A stretch of 64,000 nt of DNA, taken from contig NZ_CP049866.1 of the NCBI RefSeq assembly GCF_011300215.1, positions 1,054,001 to 1,118,000 on the forward strand. The letters are read 5' to 3'. Made by a program: the position numbers and the translations under genes. The notes under the pieces are model-generated. The model was not told the origin of the DNA. It did not search any database and was given only the letters and a program-made list of their open reading frames with translations. Shown here in pieces: positions 43,817 through 52,724 of the stretch (its first letter is position 1; every line of letters begins with the position of its first letter). This stretch comes from Nocardioides piscis. Lineage in GTDB: Bacteria > Actinomycetota > Actinomycetes > Propionibacteriales > Nocardioidaceae.

Positions 43817-44539
43817 TCAGACCACGGTCACCGTGATCGGGGTGCCGAACAGGTATTCGTCATAGCCGGCGTCGTACTCGAAGAACGCCTTCATCGTGTA
43901 GGTGCCGGGGGCGAAGTCCAGGTAGTCGTGGGTGTAGATCTGGAACGTCCCGTCGGCCTTCACGCTCGACACACCGAGCAGGTCGGGCGAGGCGGAGCCG
44001 AGCGTCAGGTCGCCGTCGTCGTTGTAGGTGTCGACCCAGCCCTTGGTGGCGACGCTGCCCTTGTAGACCACCTGGCCGGTGATCGACGGCGCCTCGTACT
44101 CGGCTCGGTTGACCGTCACCGAGGTGGTGGCGAGGGTCATCGTCGAGTTGAAGGAGACGATCTTGACCTTCGCCTTCTTCACCTTCTTCACCTTGGCCGT
44201 CACGACGTGCTCGCCGACCGCGAGGGACGAGGGGATCGACAGCGTCGCCTTGCGCTTCTTCAGCTTCACCGTGCCGGCGGAGACCCCGTCGATGGCGAAC
44301 TTGACCTTGCCCTTGCGGAAGCCCTTGGCCTTGACGGTGACGGTGTCGGTGGTCAGGTTGTGGTGGACATAACCCTTCCGGGCCGAGATGGCGAGCTTCT
44401 TGTTGGCCTTGACCTTGAGCAGCTGCCTCACCTGGGTCGTCTCGCCGGTGGCCTGGGCTGTGCCGGCCAGACCGACCGTGGGCGAGACGAGAGCGATGCT
44501 GGTCAGAGCGCCCAGGAGGATGCGGGTGGTCTTGTTCAA
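43817..44539 (-). CDS. Secreted Ig-like/bacterial repeat domain protein
   Basis: This 240-residue protein has a signal peptide (hydrophobic 7-24, likely cleavage near A-Q-A/T-G) and a very basic first domain with many Lys (V-K-K-V-K-K-A-K-V-K) resembling bacterial Ig-like domain 3, followed by a carboxypeptidase-regulatory-like beta domain (G-S-V-A-T-K-G-W-V-D; P-G-T-Y-T-M-K-A). It is likely a cell-surface or matrix protein. No catalytic motif is seen. The start is TTG at 44539, the only in-frame choice that keeps the signal peptide. Not linked to a neighbour by overlap. Confidence 0.75.
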   Translation of the reverse strand: MNKTTRILLGALTSIALVSPTVGLAGTAQATGETTQVRQLLKVKANKKLAISARKGYVHHNLTTDTVTVKAKGFRKGKVKFAIDGVSAGTVKLKKRKATLSIPSSLAVGEHVVTAKVKKVKKAKVKIVSFNSTMTLATTSVTVNRAEYEAPSITGQVVYKGSVATKGWVDTYNDDGDLTLGSASPDLLGVSSVKADGTFQIYTHDYLDFAPGTYTMKAFFEYDAGYDEYLFGTPITVTVV

Positions 44540-44661
44540 GGGGTGGCTCGCTTCTGTGTCCTGCTCGGGGTTCCCGAACGTGGTTGTGTGGTCGAGGCTT
44601 CATCTACCCGCCCTGCGCTCCGGCAAACACCAATCGGCTCGCAGCCTCGGCTGGTCGCCGC

Positions 44662-45213
44662 TCAGCGAACCCGCTTCCACGTGCAGTCGCCGTCCAGCAG
44701 CACGACCTTCGCGGTGGCCGGGACCTTCAACAGACCCTCGTTGTCCGCGAGTCCGTTGAACCTGTCGGCGGCGGCGAAGGACCTGAAGGTCTCCCACTCG
44801 CAGCCGAAGGTGTCGAGGCGCACCGCCTTGTAGGTCGCGTGCTTCGCGAGGTGAGCGCCCACGACGAACTCGCCCTCACCCACGATCCTCTTGCGGGGCC
44901 TCTTCGGCAGCTCGTCGACGTGGGTGACGGTGCCGCACCCCTCGATGTGGACGTCCTTGGCGCCGGCGGGCACGTTGAGCAGCTCGGGAGTCGACGCCGT
45001 GGTGAAGTGGGAGGTGGCGCTCGACGGGCTCATCGTGGAGAAGGTGCACCCGTCGGGGCCGCCCGAGGCCCATACCCAGCCCGGCATGATGTCGCGGCCG
45101 ACGACGAGGTCGCGAGGGTCTGAGGGCGCGGCAGCCACCGGCGACGCGGAGACCAGCGAGGTGGCGGCCACGGCCGCGAGGGTGAGGACGAGACTGGCTC
45201 GGCTGCGGATCAC
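44662..45213 (-). CDS. Hypothetical secreted protein
   Basis: This 183-residue protein has a clear signal peptide (hydrophobic 8-28, A-A-A/P-S-D cleavage) and a mature part with two copies of a similar pattern: C-x-F or C-E-W, then S-A-A/A-A-A, then a leucine and valine-rich strand ending in D/E-G-x-C. The pattern suggests two small disulfide-bearing repeats. No known family was recognised. GGAGA precedes the ATG at 45213. It stands alone between other minus-strand genes. Confidence 0.72.
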   Translation of the reverse strand: MIRSRASLVLTLAAVAATSLVSASPVAAAPSDPRDLVVGRDIMPGWVWASGGPDGCTFSTMSPSSATSHFTTASTPELLNVPAGAKDVHIEGCGTVTHVDELPKRPRKRIVGEGEFVVGAHLAKHATYKAVRLDTFGCEWETFRSFAAADRFNGLADNEGLLKVPATAKVVLLDGDCTWKRVR

Positions 45214-45279
45214 GTTGTCTCCGTGTGTCAGATGGGCGGGCAGCGCGCCCGGGCGGTCGGAGTGTGGCAGAGGTTGCGC

Positions 45280-45579
45280 TCAGGCGCCGCGGAAGCCGTT
45301 GAGCAGCAGCCAGAAGACCAGCACGCCCACGGCCGCTGCGAGCAGTCCCCACCACACCCCGGTCAGGGCTCGTCGACCCGTGGACGAGCCGGCGCGGGCC
45401 AGGTCCGGGAGCGCGACAGCGACGCCGGCACCGATGGCGGCCATGACCAGGAGCTGGGCGACGATGATCCAGTTCTCCGAACCGGGGTCGTCGAGGAACG
45501 TCGCGGCCAGCGGCAGGCTCAGCATGCCCGCAGCGAGGAGCACCAGCGCGCCGACGACGCGCTGCACGGTGGGAGTCAT
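45280..45579 (-). CDS. Small hypothetical membrane protein (three helices)
   Basis: This 99-residue protein has three hydrophobic segments (about 8-28, 38-56, 74-94) with a positively charged loop between the second and third. No family was recognised. The ATG at 45579 is supported by TAGGTT on the minus strand (45592-45587), 7 nt upstream, with no Shine-Dalgarno, so it is probably leaderless. It follows the 45602 gene by only 22 nt in the same direction. Confidence 0.65.
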   Translation of the reverse strand: MTPTVQRVVGALVLLAAGMLSLPLAATFLDDPGSENWIIVAQLLVMAAIGAGVAVALPDLARAGSSTGRRALTGVWWGLLAAAVGVLVFWLLLNGFRGA

Positions 45580-45601
45580 GGCCCAGAACCTAGCGATGAC
45601 G

Positions 45602-46246
45602 TCAGCTGGGCGCACCCAGCGGAACCTGGGCGATCTCCTCGTAGGTCTGCCCGTCGTCACCGAACAGCACCTTCAACAGCGAGATGTGCGTCGCTCGCCA
45701 CTCGGGGCCCTGGTGGTCGTCGGCGTCCCACTCGAGGCGCTCGAGGAACGTCGGGTCGTCGGGCAGGTCGAGGGAGGCGAGGTCGAACTCCGGCCGGAAG
45801 CTGCGCCGGTCGAGGAAGAAACGCTCCCGCTTGGCCGCCTCGTGGAACTGGCCGAAGATCGATCGCAGACCGTCGGTCTCCCCGCCGAGCTTGGCCTTGA
45901 CGAAGAGCTTTGTGTCGGTGAGCTCGATGTCGAGCTCGTTGACATGGACCACGGGTGAGGGCCACGTCGCGGCAGCCGCCATCAGGGCCTGCGCCAGGTG
46001 CAGCGAGTCGGCGATCGTCACGTTGCCGAAACGGCCCAGACGGACGAAGGCCGTGCCTGACCCGACGAGGGTCAGGGGGGTCACGGTGGGCTCCGGATCG
46101 ACCTGGCGCTTGCGCAGTCGCTGGAGGACGCTGCCCCTCTCCACACCCACGTCGGGGGCGCCGGGCTTCAGGTGGATCGTCTGCGCGGCCGTGAACGCGT
46201 CGTCCAACACCGACGACGGCGGGACGATCACGGCTTGTAGCTGCAT
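45602..46246 (-). CDS. Hypothetical protein, possibly 2H phosphoesterase-like
   Basis: This 214-residue soluble protein starts M-Q-L-Q-A-V-I-V-P-P and has alternating strands and helices (T-P-L-T-L-V; H-V-N-E-L-D-I; L-F-V-K-A-K-L) that recall the 2'-5' RNA ligase/2H fold, but the paired H-x-T motifs of active enzymes are not seen. The function is unknown. The ATG at 46246 is the likely start; upstream is a 25-bp region with CTGTAG and CTACAG arms (46285-46309) that could bind a regulator. Confidence 0.6.
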   Translation of the reverse strand: MQLQAVIVPPSSVLDDAFTAAQTIHLKPGAPDVGVERGSVLQRLRKRQVDPEPTVTPLTLVGSGTAFVRLGRFGNVTIADSLHLAQALMAAAATWPSPVVHVNELDIELTDTKLFVKAKLGGETDGLRSIFGQFHEAAKRERFFLDRRSFRPEFDLASLDLPDDPTFLERLEWDADDHQGPEWRATHISLLKVLFGDDGQTYEEIAQVPLGAPS

Positions 46247-46350
46247 CCGTCCACCTCGCTCACTATTGCCCCCTGCGAATTCCACTGTAGGTCCACAGAC
46301 CCACTACAGGATGCTTCTTCAACGATGGGAGTGCCTGGAGGCGACGGGGC

Positions 46351-47202
46351 TCAGCCTGCCGTGTCGTCCCTGCGTCGGCGTACGTCGACAAGCACCCCGG
46401 GCTCGGCGCGGAAGTCGATGCGCCGCACGACCCCGTCCTCGACGCTGAAGTCGAAGACCACCCGCGCCTGCCCGCGGTCGAACCACGCGGCGCCCGGTCT
46501 GTCGGCCACGAAGACCGGCAGCGCAGCCGACGCGGCGCCGTTGAAGAACTCGGCGACGGCACGCTGGCCGTCGATCGCTGCGGGGGTGCCGAGGGCGACG
46601 GCCGCCTGGTCGCCGGCGACGACGGCGTCGGGCGCGAGCAGTGTCAGCAGGCGGGCGAAGTCGCCCTCCCGTGCGGCGGCGAGGAAGGCGTCGACGACCA
46701 CCCAGTCGGCCCGGTGGTCGGGCTCCTGGGGCTGGGCGACCTTGCCGCGCGCGCGGGACGCGAGCTTGCGGGCGGCGGAGGGGGTGGTGTCCAGGACCGC
46801 GGCGATCGTCGTGAAGTCGACCCCGAAGCTGTCGTGCAGGACGAAGGCGACCCGTTCGCTCGGGGAGAGGCGGTCGAGCACGACCTGGAGGGCGACGCCG
46901 ACCGTGTCGGCGAGGACGACGTGGTCCGCGGGATCGACCGGTGGGCTCGCGGCCGCGCTGACCCGCTCGACCTCCTCGTCCTCGACCGGCAGCGGCACCC
47001 GCAGGCGCAGCCGGTCGAGGCACAGCCGGGTCGTGACGGTGGTCAGCCAGCCCGGGAGGTTGTCGATCTCGGCCTCGTTGCGGTCGAGCCGGAGCCAGGC
47101 CGTCTGCACGACGTCCTCGGCCTCACCGCGGTCGCCGAGGACGTTGGTGGCGATGCGCAGCAGCCGCGCTCGCTCGGCCTCGAACACCTGCGTCTGGTCC
47201 AT
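46351..47202 (-). CDS. ECF sigma factor with C-terminal SnoaL-like domain (SigJ/ECF41 type)
   Basis: This 283-residue sigma factor has sigma region 2 (about 5-75; E-D-V-V-Q-T-A-W-L-R-L), region 4 (about 105-160; F-T-T-I-A-A-V-L-D-T-T-P-S-A-A-R-K-L) and a C-terminal SnoaL-2 (NTF2-like) domain of about 115 residues. In ECF41-type factors that tail acts as a built-in regulator replacing an anti-sigma factor. ATG 47202 is chosen; GTG 47211 is possible but sits too close to GGAAG. It is divergent from the DUF1059 gene, which may be a target. Confidence 0.85.
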   Translation of the reverse strand: MDQTQVFEAERARLLRIATNVLGDRGEAEDVVQTAWLRLDRNEAEIDNLPGWLTTVTTRLCLDRLRLRVPLPVEDEEVERVSAAASPPVDPADHVVLADTVGVALQVVLDRLSPSERVAFVLHDSFGVDFTTIAAVLDTTPSAARKLASRARGKVAQPQEPDHRADWVVVDAFLAAAREGDFARLLTLLAPDAVVAGDQAAVALGTPAAIDGQRAVAEFFNGAASAALPVFVADRPGAAWFDRGQARVVFDFSVEDGVVRRIDFRAEPGVLVDVRRRRDDTAG

Positions 47203-47289
47203 GTCGGTCACACTTCCATCTCGGGGGCCGTCATCTCCTGTGACGAGCACGAGAGCCCTCGTGTGACCGGATGACAAGGAGCACCCGAG

Positions 47290-47526
47290 ATGAAGACCAT
47301 GACCTGCCGCCAGCTGGGCGGCCCGTGCGACCTCGAGCACCGCGGCGAGAGCGCCGACGACGTGATCAACGCCCAGGACCGCCACCTCAAGGAAGCGGTC
47401 AAGGCGGGCGACACGGCCCATGAGCCGGCGCGCGAGGACATGAGGGGCCGCTGGAAGCACCCGAAGAAGTCGCTGGGTTGGTATCGCGACGCCAAGCAGG
47501 CCTTCGCGGAGCTGCCCGAGGACTGA
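47290..47526 (+). CDS. DUF1059 family small protein
   Basis: This 78-residue protein begins M-K-T-M-T-C-R-Q-L-G-G-P-C-D-L-E, the DUF1059 signature with two Cys. The C-terminal half is charged with Lys, Trp and Asp. The function of the family is unknown; the Cys pair hints at metal or redox chemistry. AAGGAGC lies upstream of the ATG. It is divergent from the SnoaL-tailed sigma factor, with 87 nt between, suggesting control by it. Confidence 0.75.
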   Translation: MKTMTCRQLGGPCDLEHRGESADDVINAQDRHLKEAVKAGDTAHEPAREDMRGRWKHPKKSLGWYRDAKQAFAELPED

Positions 47527-47623
47527 GGCCGGGCGATGGTCCGTATCAAAAATGGCTGCTTGGCGTACCCCCCAGGGTGCCGATCGATACGGACTGTCCG
47601 GGGTCGGGGCTATGGTCGAAGCC

Positions 47624-48490
47624 ATGCAGACACGTGTTCTCGGCAACCACCTGGTCGGCGCGATCGGCCTCGGCCTGATGACCTTCGACCAGAGCGGGGA
47701 GCAGCCTCGCGAACAGCTGCTCGACACGATCACGGCGGCCCTCGATGCGGGGGTCACGCTCTTCGACACCGCGGACGCCTACGGCCCCGGCGACGAGCTG
47801 GGCGCCGAGGCCCAGGGGGCCAACGAGCGCCTGATCGCCTCGCTCCTCGACGAGCTCGGCGTGCGCGACCGTGTCGTGCTCGCGACCAAGGGCGGCCATG
47901 TCCGCACCGAGGGCGGGGGCTGGGCGACCGACAGCACCGCCGACCACCTCCGCAGCGCCGTCGACGAGAGCCTGCGCCGCCTCGGGGTCGAGCAGATCGC
48001 GCTCTGGCAGCACCACCGTCCCTCCTCGCAGGTGCCCTATGACGAGGTCATCGCGACGGTCAAGGAGATCGCCGACAGCGGCAAGGTCGCCAAGGTCGGT
48101 CTCTCCAACGCCGACCCCGACCAGATCCGGGCCGCCCACGCCGTGCTCGGGGACGCGCTGGTCAGCGTGCAGAACCAGTTCAGCCCCGCCTTCCGCAGCA
48201 GCCGCCCCGAGATCGACGTCTGCGAGGAGCTCGGCCTCGCGTTCCTGGCCTGGAGCCCCCTGGGTGGGCTCGGCGACGCCAAGGAGCTGGCGACCAAGCA
48301 CCCCGCCTTCGCCGAGGTCGCCGAGGCGCGCGGGGTCAGCGCCCAGCAGGTCGCGCTCGCCTGGGAGCTGGCCCAGTCGCCGTGCGTGATCCCGATCCCC
48401 GGCGCCAAGCGGCCCGAGTCGATCAGCGACTCGGCAGCGGCCGCCGACCTCGAGCTGAGCGTCGACGAGCTCACCCGGCTCGACGCCTGA
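47624..48490 (+). CDS. Aldo/keto reductase
   Basis: This 288-residue NADPH-dependent TIM-barrel oxidoreductase shows the family features: L-F-D-T-A-D-A-Y-G (catalytic Asp and Tyr) near 45-53, T-K-G-G-H with the catalytic Lys, W-Q-H-H-R replacing the usual H-x-x-D-P loop, and I-P-I-P-G-A-K-R near the end. The substrate is unknown. The ATG at 47624 is preferred over 47612 because TATGGT (47611-47616) lies 7 nt upstream as a leaderless -10. The stop is 3 nt from the start of a GNAT gene, so both are one transcript. Confidence 0.88.
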   Translation: MQTRVLGNHLVGAIGLGLMTFDQSGEQPREQLLDTITAALDAGVTLFDTADAYGPGDELGAEAQGANERLIASLLDELGVRDRVVLATKGGHVRTEGGGWATDSTADHLRSAVDESLRRLGVEQIALWQHHRPSSQVPYDEVIATVKEIADSGKVAKVGLSNADPDQIRAAHAVLGDALVSVQNQFSPAFRSSRPEIDVCEELGLAFLAWSPLGGLGDAKELATKHPAFAEVAEARGVSAQQVALAWELAQSPCVIPIPGAKRPESISDSAAAADLELSVDELTRLDA

Positions 48491-48493
48491 GCG

Positions 48494-48952
48494 ATGCAGG
48501 TCCTGGCAGCCGGCGTGGAGCATGCCGACGTCGTGGGCCGGCTCCTGCGCGACTTCAACGACGAGTTCGAGACCCCCGGGCCGACCGCGGACACCTTCAC
48601 CGACCGGTTCCGCAGCCTGCTCGGACGCGACGACGTGCTCGTCATCCTGGCCCGCACCGGCGACGACTGGTCCGGGTTCGCCTACCTCACCCTGCGCCCG
48701 ACGCCCTACTACGACGGCCCGCTCGCCCAGCTCGAGGAGCTCTACGTCGTGCCGTCGCTGCGCGACCAGGGCATCGGTACGGCGCTGCTCACCGACGTCG
48801 TCCGCCTCACCCGCGAGCGGGGTGCCGGGGAGATGCACATCAACGTCGACGAGGTGGACGTCGACACCAGGCGCTTCTATGAGCGCCACGGGTTCGTCAA
48901 CATCGAGCCGGGTGCGGACTACCGCATGCTCTGCTACCTCCAGGAGCTGTGA
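48494..48952 (+). CDS. GNAT family N-acetyltransferase
   Basis: This 152-residue GNAT enzyme has V-V-P-S-L-R-D-Q-G-I-G-T-A-L-L as the acetyl-CoA-binding motif A at about 89-103 and R-F-Y-E-R-H-G-F near 126-133. The acceptor is not identifiable. It starts 3 nt after the aldo/keto reductase stop without its own promoter, so it is translated from the same mRNA. Length is typical for a stand-alone GNAT domain. Confidence 0.86.
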   Translation: MQVLAAGVEHADVVGRLLRDFNDEFETPGPTADTFTDRFRSLLGRDDVLVILARTGDDWSGFAYLTLRPTPYYDGPLAQLEELYVVPSLRDQGIGTALLTDVVRLTRERGAGEMHINVDEVDVDTRRFYERHGFVNIEPGADYRMLCYLQEL

Positions 48953-49048
48953 GCCGAACGCGCGACAAGCGTGCCGGGGCGGTGCTAGCGTCCGCGCGGA
49001 TCACGCGTCGCCGGGAGGGCCGACGCGGCGAGTGCGAGGAGTGCGCTG

Positions 49049-50371
49049 ATGCGCCGTTCGAAGTCCCTGGTCGCTGCCGTCTCGGCGATGGCGGTGCCAC
49101 TCTCGGCCGTGCTGACCCTGGGCGCCACCGCAGGCGCAGCAGCGGAGGGCGGGCACACGCCGGTGTGGGACAAGGGCACGAGCGGTGAGCGCTATGTCGC
49201 GTTGGGTGACTCCTTCGTCTCCGGACCCGGCATCACTCCCCAGCGCCCGGGTCAGTGCACGCGGAGCGAGCGCAACTTCCCGACCCTGGTGGCGATCGGC
49301 CTCGACGTGCAGGCCTTCACCGACGCCAGCTGCGGCGGCGCAGTCCTCGCCGACCTGTCCAGGCCCCAGAAGGACAACCCGCCCCAGCTCGACGCGCTCG
49401 CGGCCGACACGTCGTTGGTCACCTTCGGCACGCTCGGTGGCAACGACGTCGGCCTGGTCTCGCTGGCCACCTCCTGCATCACGTCCGACTGTGCCGGCAC
49501 CCCCGGCGATGCCAACCACGTCAAGGTCGAGGCGACCCGTGACGCGCTGGTCGCCGGCATCCGTGAGACCAAGCTCCGCTCCCCGGACGCCGTGATCGCC
49601 GTGATCGGCTATGGCACCTATCTCCCGCCCGGCGGCTGTCCCGCGACGCTGCCGATGACCGCCGCCGAGAGCGACTACCTCCAGGGCGTGATCGACCACC
49701 TCTCCGACGTGCTCGAGGACGTGGCCGCGGACGAAGGCACCCTGTTCGTCGACATGCGCGACCTCCCGGGCGCGCTCGACCACACCGCCTGCGCAGCACC
49801 CGCCGAGCAGTGGGTCCGGGCGATCAACACCTACAACGACGGCTCGCCCCTGCACCCCTCCTCGGCGGGCATGGCGGCGATGGCCGCCCACGTCCGGTCG
49901 GTCGTCGAGCAGGCCTGGGACTCCGACCCGGAGCACCCGATCCCGTCCGGCCCGCGGACCCCGGCCCCCTCGGAGACCACGACCACGCCGTCCCCGACGG
50001 CGACCGCGACTCCGTCAGCCACCCCGAGCGACGTCATGACCACCATGGGGAGCGACGGTGTGGTCGAGGCGAAGCTCGACGCGGCGCTCGACCGGGTCCG
50101 GTTCACCGCCCGGTGCCGCACGAGCGACAACTCGGGCGAGCGCGTCGTGAGGTTCGCTGTCCGGCGGGGCGACGATCTGGTCGAGCGGGTGACCGTCCGT
50201 ATCGGGGGCAAGCGCGTCGGCCGGGACAGCGCAGCGCCATACGTCCTGAAGCGTCGGGTGCGCGCGATCGACCACCTCGACGGTCGCATCCGCGCCCGCG
50301 TCGTGGTCCGCGACGGCCACGTCACCCGCGACCGCACCCTGGTGGCCAAGCGGCCGGGCTGCCTGCGCTGA
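49049..50371 (+). CDS. Secreted SGNH/GDSL hydrolase
   Basis: This 440-residue protein has a signal peptide (cleavage near A-A-A/E-G-G at 32), an SGNH hydrolase domain with nucleophile S55 in A-L-G-D-S-F-V-S-G, the G-G-N-D block, and L-H-P-S-S-A-G with the catalytic His near 267. A Pro/Thr/Ser linker (about 300-330) follows and then a C-terminal beta domain of about 110 residues with two Cys. It resembles Streptomyces extracellular lipases/esterases, so a secreted esterase is likely. GAGGAG precedes the ATG; a promoter element TAGCGT lies near 48985. Expression is probably independent of neighbours. Confidence 0.86.
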   Translation: MRRSKSLVAAVSAMAVPLSAVLTLGATAGAAAEGGHTPVWDKGTSGERYVALGDSFVSGPGITPQRPGQCTRSERNFPTLVAIGLDVQAFTDASCGGAVLADLSRPQKDNPPQLDALAADTSLVTFGTLGGNDVGLVSLATSCITSDCAGTPGDANHVKVEATRDALVAGIRETKLRSPDAVIAVIGYGTYLPPGGCPATLPMTAAESDYLQGVIDHLSDVLEDVAADEGTLFVDMRDLPGALDHTACAAPAEQWVRAINTYNDGSPLHPSSAGMAAMAAHVRSVVEQAWDSDPEHPIPSGPRTPAPSETTTTPSPTATATPSATPSDVMTTMGSDGVVEAKLDAALDRVRFTARCRTSDNSGERVVRFAVRRGDDLVERVTVRIGGKRVGRDSAAPYVLKRRVRAIDHLDGRIRARVVVRDGHVTRDRTLVAKRPGCLR

Positions 50372-50414
50372 TGACTTGGGCTGACGACCTGGGCTGACCG
50401 CCTAGGGTCTGCGC

Positions 50415-51245
50415 ATGCCTCGTTCTGCACTCGTCCTCGGTGGTGGCGGCCTGACCGGGATCGGCTGGGAGGCCGGGATCCTCAAGGGCCTGGCCGACCG
50501 CGGGGTCGACCTGACGGCCGCCGACACCGTCGTCGGCACGTCGGCCGGCTCGGTCATCGGCGCGCTGGTCACGACCGACCCGCTCGACGAGGTCTATGAG
50601 AGACAGGTCGAGGAACCGACCGGCGAGCTCGGTGCCGACTACCGCCGCAGCATGATGCTGCGCCTGGTGCTGCCGATGGTGCTCCCCGGCTCGATCACCA
50701 AGAAGGGCAAGCGGATCGGCGCCGCCGCCCTGAGGGCACACCCGGCCGGTGGTCATGAGCGGGTCGAGGTCATCCGGTCTCGGATCGAGATCGACCAGTG
50801 GCCCGAGCGCGACCTGCGGATCACGGCCGTCAACGCCGACACGGGTGAGTTCCGCGTCTTCGGACCCGGCGACGGTGTCGACATCGTGCACGCCGTGGCC
50901 GCGAGCTGCGCCGTCCCGATCGTGTGGCCGCCGGTGTCGATCGACGACACCCCCTACATCGACGGGGGGATGCGCTCGGTGACCAACGCCGACGTCGCCC
51001 GGGACGCCGAGGACGTCGTGGTGGTCATCGCACCGCTCGCCCAGGCCTTCAGCCGCGCCACCCGGATCTCCACCCAGCTCGGGAAGTGCCGCGCCACGCG
51101 CAAGGTCGTGATCACGCCCGACAAGCAGGCGCTCGCGGCCTTCGGCAACAACGTCCTCGACGCGAGCAAGCGCCCCGGCGCCGCCCGGGAGGGGCTCCGG
51201 CAGGCGGCGGCCGTGCTCGACGAGGTCGCGGCTGCCTGGGGCTGA
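50415..51245 (+). CDS. Patatin-like phospholipase
   Basis: This 276-residue patatin-fold acyl hydrolase has the oxyanion loop L-G-G-G-G-L-T-G at 8-15, the nucleophile S43 in G-T-S-A-G-S and the catalytic Asp in Y-I-D-G-G-M. It probably hydrolyses membrane or storage acyl lipids. TAGGGT at 50403-50408 lies 6 nt before the ATG, a leaderless start. It is followed by a SRPBCC gene 48 nt downstream. Confidence 0.88.
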   Translation: MPRSALVLGGGGLTGIGWEAGILKGLADRGVDLTAADTVVGTSAGSVIGALVTTDPLDEVYERQVEEPTGELGADYRRSMMLRLVLPMVLPGSITKKGKRIGAAALRAHPAGGHERVEVIRSRIEIDQWPERDLRITAVNADTGEFRVFGPGDGVDIVHAVAASCAVPIVWPPVSIDDTPYIDGGMRSVTNADVARDAEDVVVVIAPLAQAFSRATRISTQLGKCRATRKVVITPDKQALAAFGNNVLDASKRPGAAREGLRQAAAVLDEVAAAWG

Positions 51246-51293
51246 CGCCTTGAACGGCTGCGTAGCGTGGCGGTGGACCCCAAGGAGCCAGCC

Positions 51294-51743
51294 ATGAAGC
51301 CAACCGTGTCGCGCACGTTCACCACCAAGGCCTCACCGGAGGCCGCCTTCGCCTATCTTGCCGACTTCAGCAACGCAGAGGAGTGGGACCCGGGGACCAA
51401 GACCTGCACCCGGGTCTCGGGCGACGGCGGCGTCGGGACCGTCTATCACAACGTCTCCTCGTTCCTGGGCCGCGAGGTCGAGGTCGACTACACCGCCGTG
51501 GAGGTCGAGGAGCCGACGCGCATCCACATGCACGGCAAGAACGAGCAGTTCGACGGCCACGACGTCCTGGGGGTCCGGGCACACCCCGACGGTGCCGAGA
51601 TCTCCTACACCGCGCAGTTCGGCTTCTCCGGCGTCGCCCGGTTCGCAGCGCCGCTGGTCGCTGCCTATCTCCCCCACCTCGCCACCAAGACCATCGACCA
51701 GCTCCGCGAGTGCCTGGACCGCCTGCCCCGGACAGCCCCATGA
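51294..51743 (+). CDS. SRPBCC family protein
   Basis: This 149-residue START-like protein has an opening strand (S-R-T-F-T-T-K-A-S-P-E-A-A-F-A-Y-L-A-D-F), W-D-P near 35, and a long C-terminal helix. The ligand is unknown. AAGGAG precedes the ATG. Its stop overlaps the next SDR gene by 4 nt (ATGA), so the two act together; SRPBCC-SDR pairs are common in lipid or aromatic metabolism. Confidence 0.82.
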   Translation: MKPTVSRTFTTKASPEAAFAYLADFSNAEEWDPGTKTCTRVSGDGGVGTVYHNVSSFLGREVEVDYTAVEVEEPTRIHMHGKNEQFDGHDVLGVRAHPDGAEISYTAQFGFSGVARFAAPLVAAYLPHLATKTIDQLRECLDRLPRTAP

Positions 51744-52714
51744 GCCGGTCCCTCCCTGTCCGGGCCCTCGACACGGCCATGGACCGCACGCTGGTCCTCG
51801 GCTACACCCGGATCGGCCTGGGCGTCCGCCGGTCGCTCCCCGGCTGGCCGGACGATCCGCGCCCCGGAGCCCTGACCGGTCGCCACTGCCTGGTGACGGG
51901 AGCGAGCTCCGGCCTGGGGATCGCCACGGCCGAGGGCCTGGCCGCGCTGGGGGCGCAGGTCCACCTCGTCGTCCGGGACGAGGAGAAGGGCGCGCGGGTC
52001 CGCGACGAGATCGTCGCCCGGCAGCCCACCGCCGACCTGCGCGTGTGGCGCTGCGACGTCGGCGACCTCGTCGACGTACGCCGATTCGCCGCCGAGGTCG
52101 CAGCCGAGCTCCCGGCCGTGCACGCCGTCGTGCACAACGCCGGTGTGATGCCGCCGACCCGCAGCGACTCGGCGCAGGGCCACGAGCTGAGCATGGCCGT
52201 GCACGTCCTGGGCCCGGTGGTGATGACCGAGGAGCTGCTGCCGGTCCTCGGCGGTGGGCGCGTGGTGCTGGTGAGCAGCGGCGGGATGTATTCGCAGCGG
52301 CTCGAGGCGGACGACCCCGAGTTCCGCCGCGGCGACTACTCACCCACGGCCGCCTATGCGCGGTCCAAGCGGATGCAGGTGGAGATGCTGCCGCTGCTGG
52401 CCGACCGCTGGTCGCTCGACTCGATCACCACCTCCGCCATGCACCCCGGCTGGGCCGACACCCCGGGTGTGCAGGAGTCACTGCCGCGCTTCCGGTCGCT
52501 GACCCGGCCGCTGCTGCGCGACAACGAGGAGGGCGCCGACACCAGCGTCTGGCTCGTCGGCGCCGAGCCGGCCCCGGCCAGCGGGCGGTTCTGGCACGAC
52601 CGGCGTGCTCGACCGGTCCACCTGCTGCCCACCACCCGCGCCTCCGAGCCCGACCGGGCCCGCGCCTGGGCATGGCTCAAGGAGTCGGCCGGGCTCGACG
52701 AGACCCCGGCGTAG
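51740..52714 (+). CDS. Short-chain dehydrogenase/reductase
   Basis: This 324-residue Rossmann-fold oxidoreductase has the NAD(P)-binding T-G-A-S-S-G-L-G motif near 52-59, N-A-G near 133-135, a serine block (V-S-S-G-G), and Y-A-R-S-K (catalytic Tyr and Lys). The N terminus is about 45 residues longer than a classical SDR and the C terminus contains a W-H-D-R-R segment, as in the light-dependent protochlorophyllide reductase/retinol dehydrogenase-like group. The substrate is unknown, possibly a steroid or lipid. It is coupled to the SRPBCC gene. Confidence 0.85.
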   Translation: MSRSLPVRALDTAMDRTLVLGYTRIGLGVRRSLPGWPDDPRPGALTGRHCLVTGASSGLGIATAEGLAALGAQVHLVVRDEEKGARVRDEIVARQPTADLRVWRCDVGDLVDVRRFAAEVAAELPAVHAVVHNAGVMPPTRSDSAQGHELSMAVHVLGPVVMTEELLPVLGGGRVVLVSSGGMYSQRLEADDPEFRRGDYSPTAAYARSKRMQVEMLPLLADRWSLDSITTSAMHPGWADTPGVQESLPRFRSLTRPLLRDNEEGADTSVWLVGAEPAPASGRFWHDRRARPVHLLPTTRASEPDRARAWAWLKESAGLDETPA

Positions 52715-52724
52715 GGTCGCCGTC

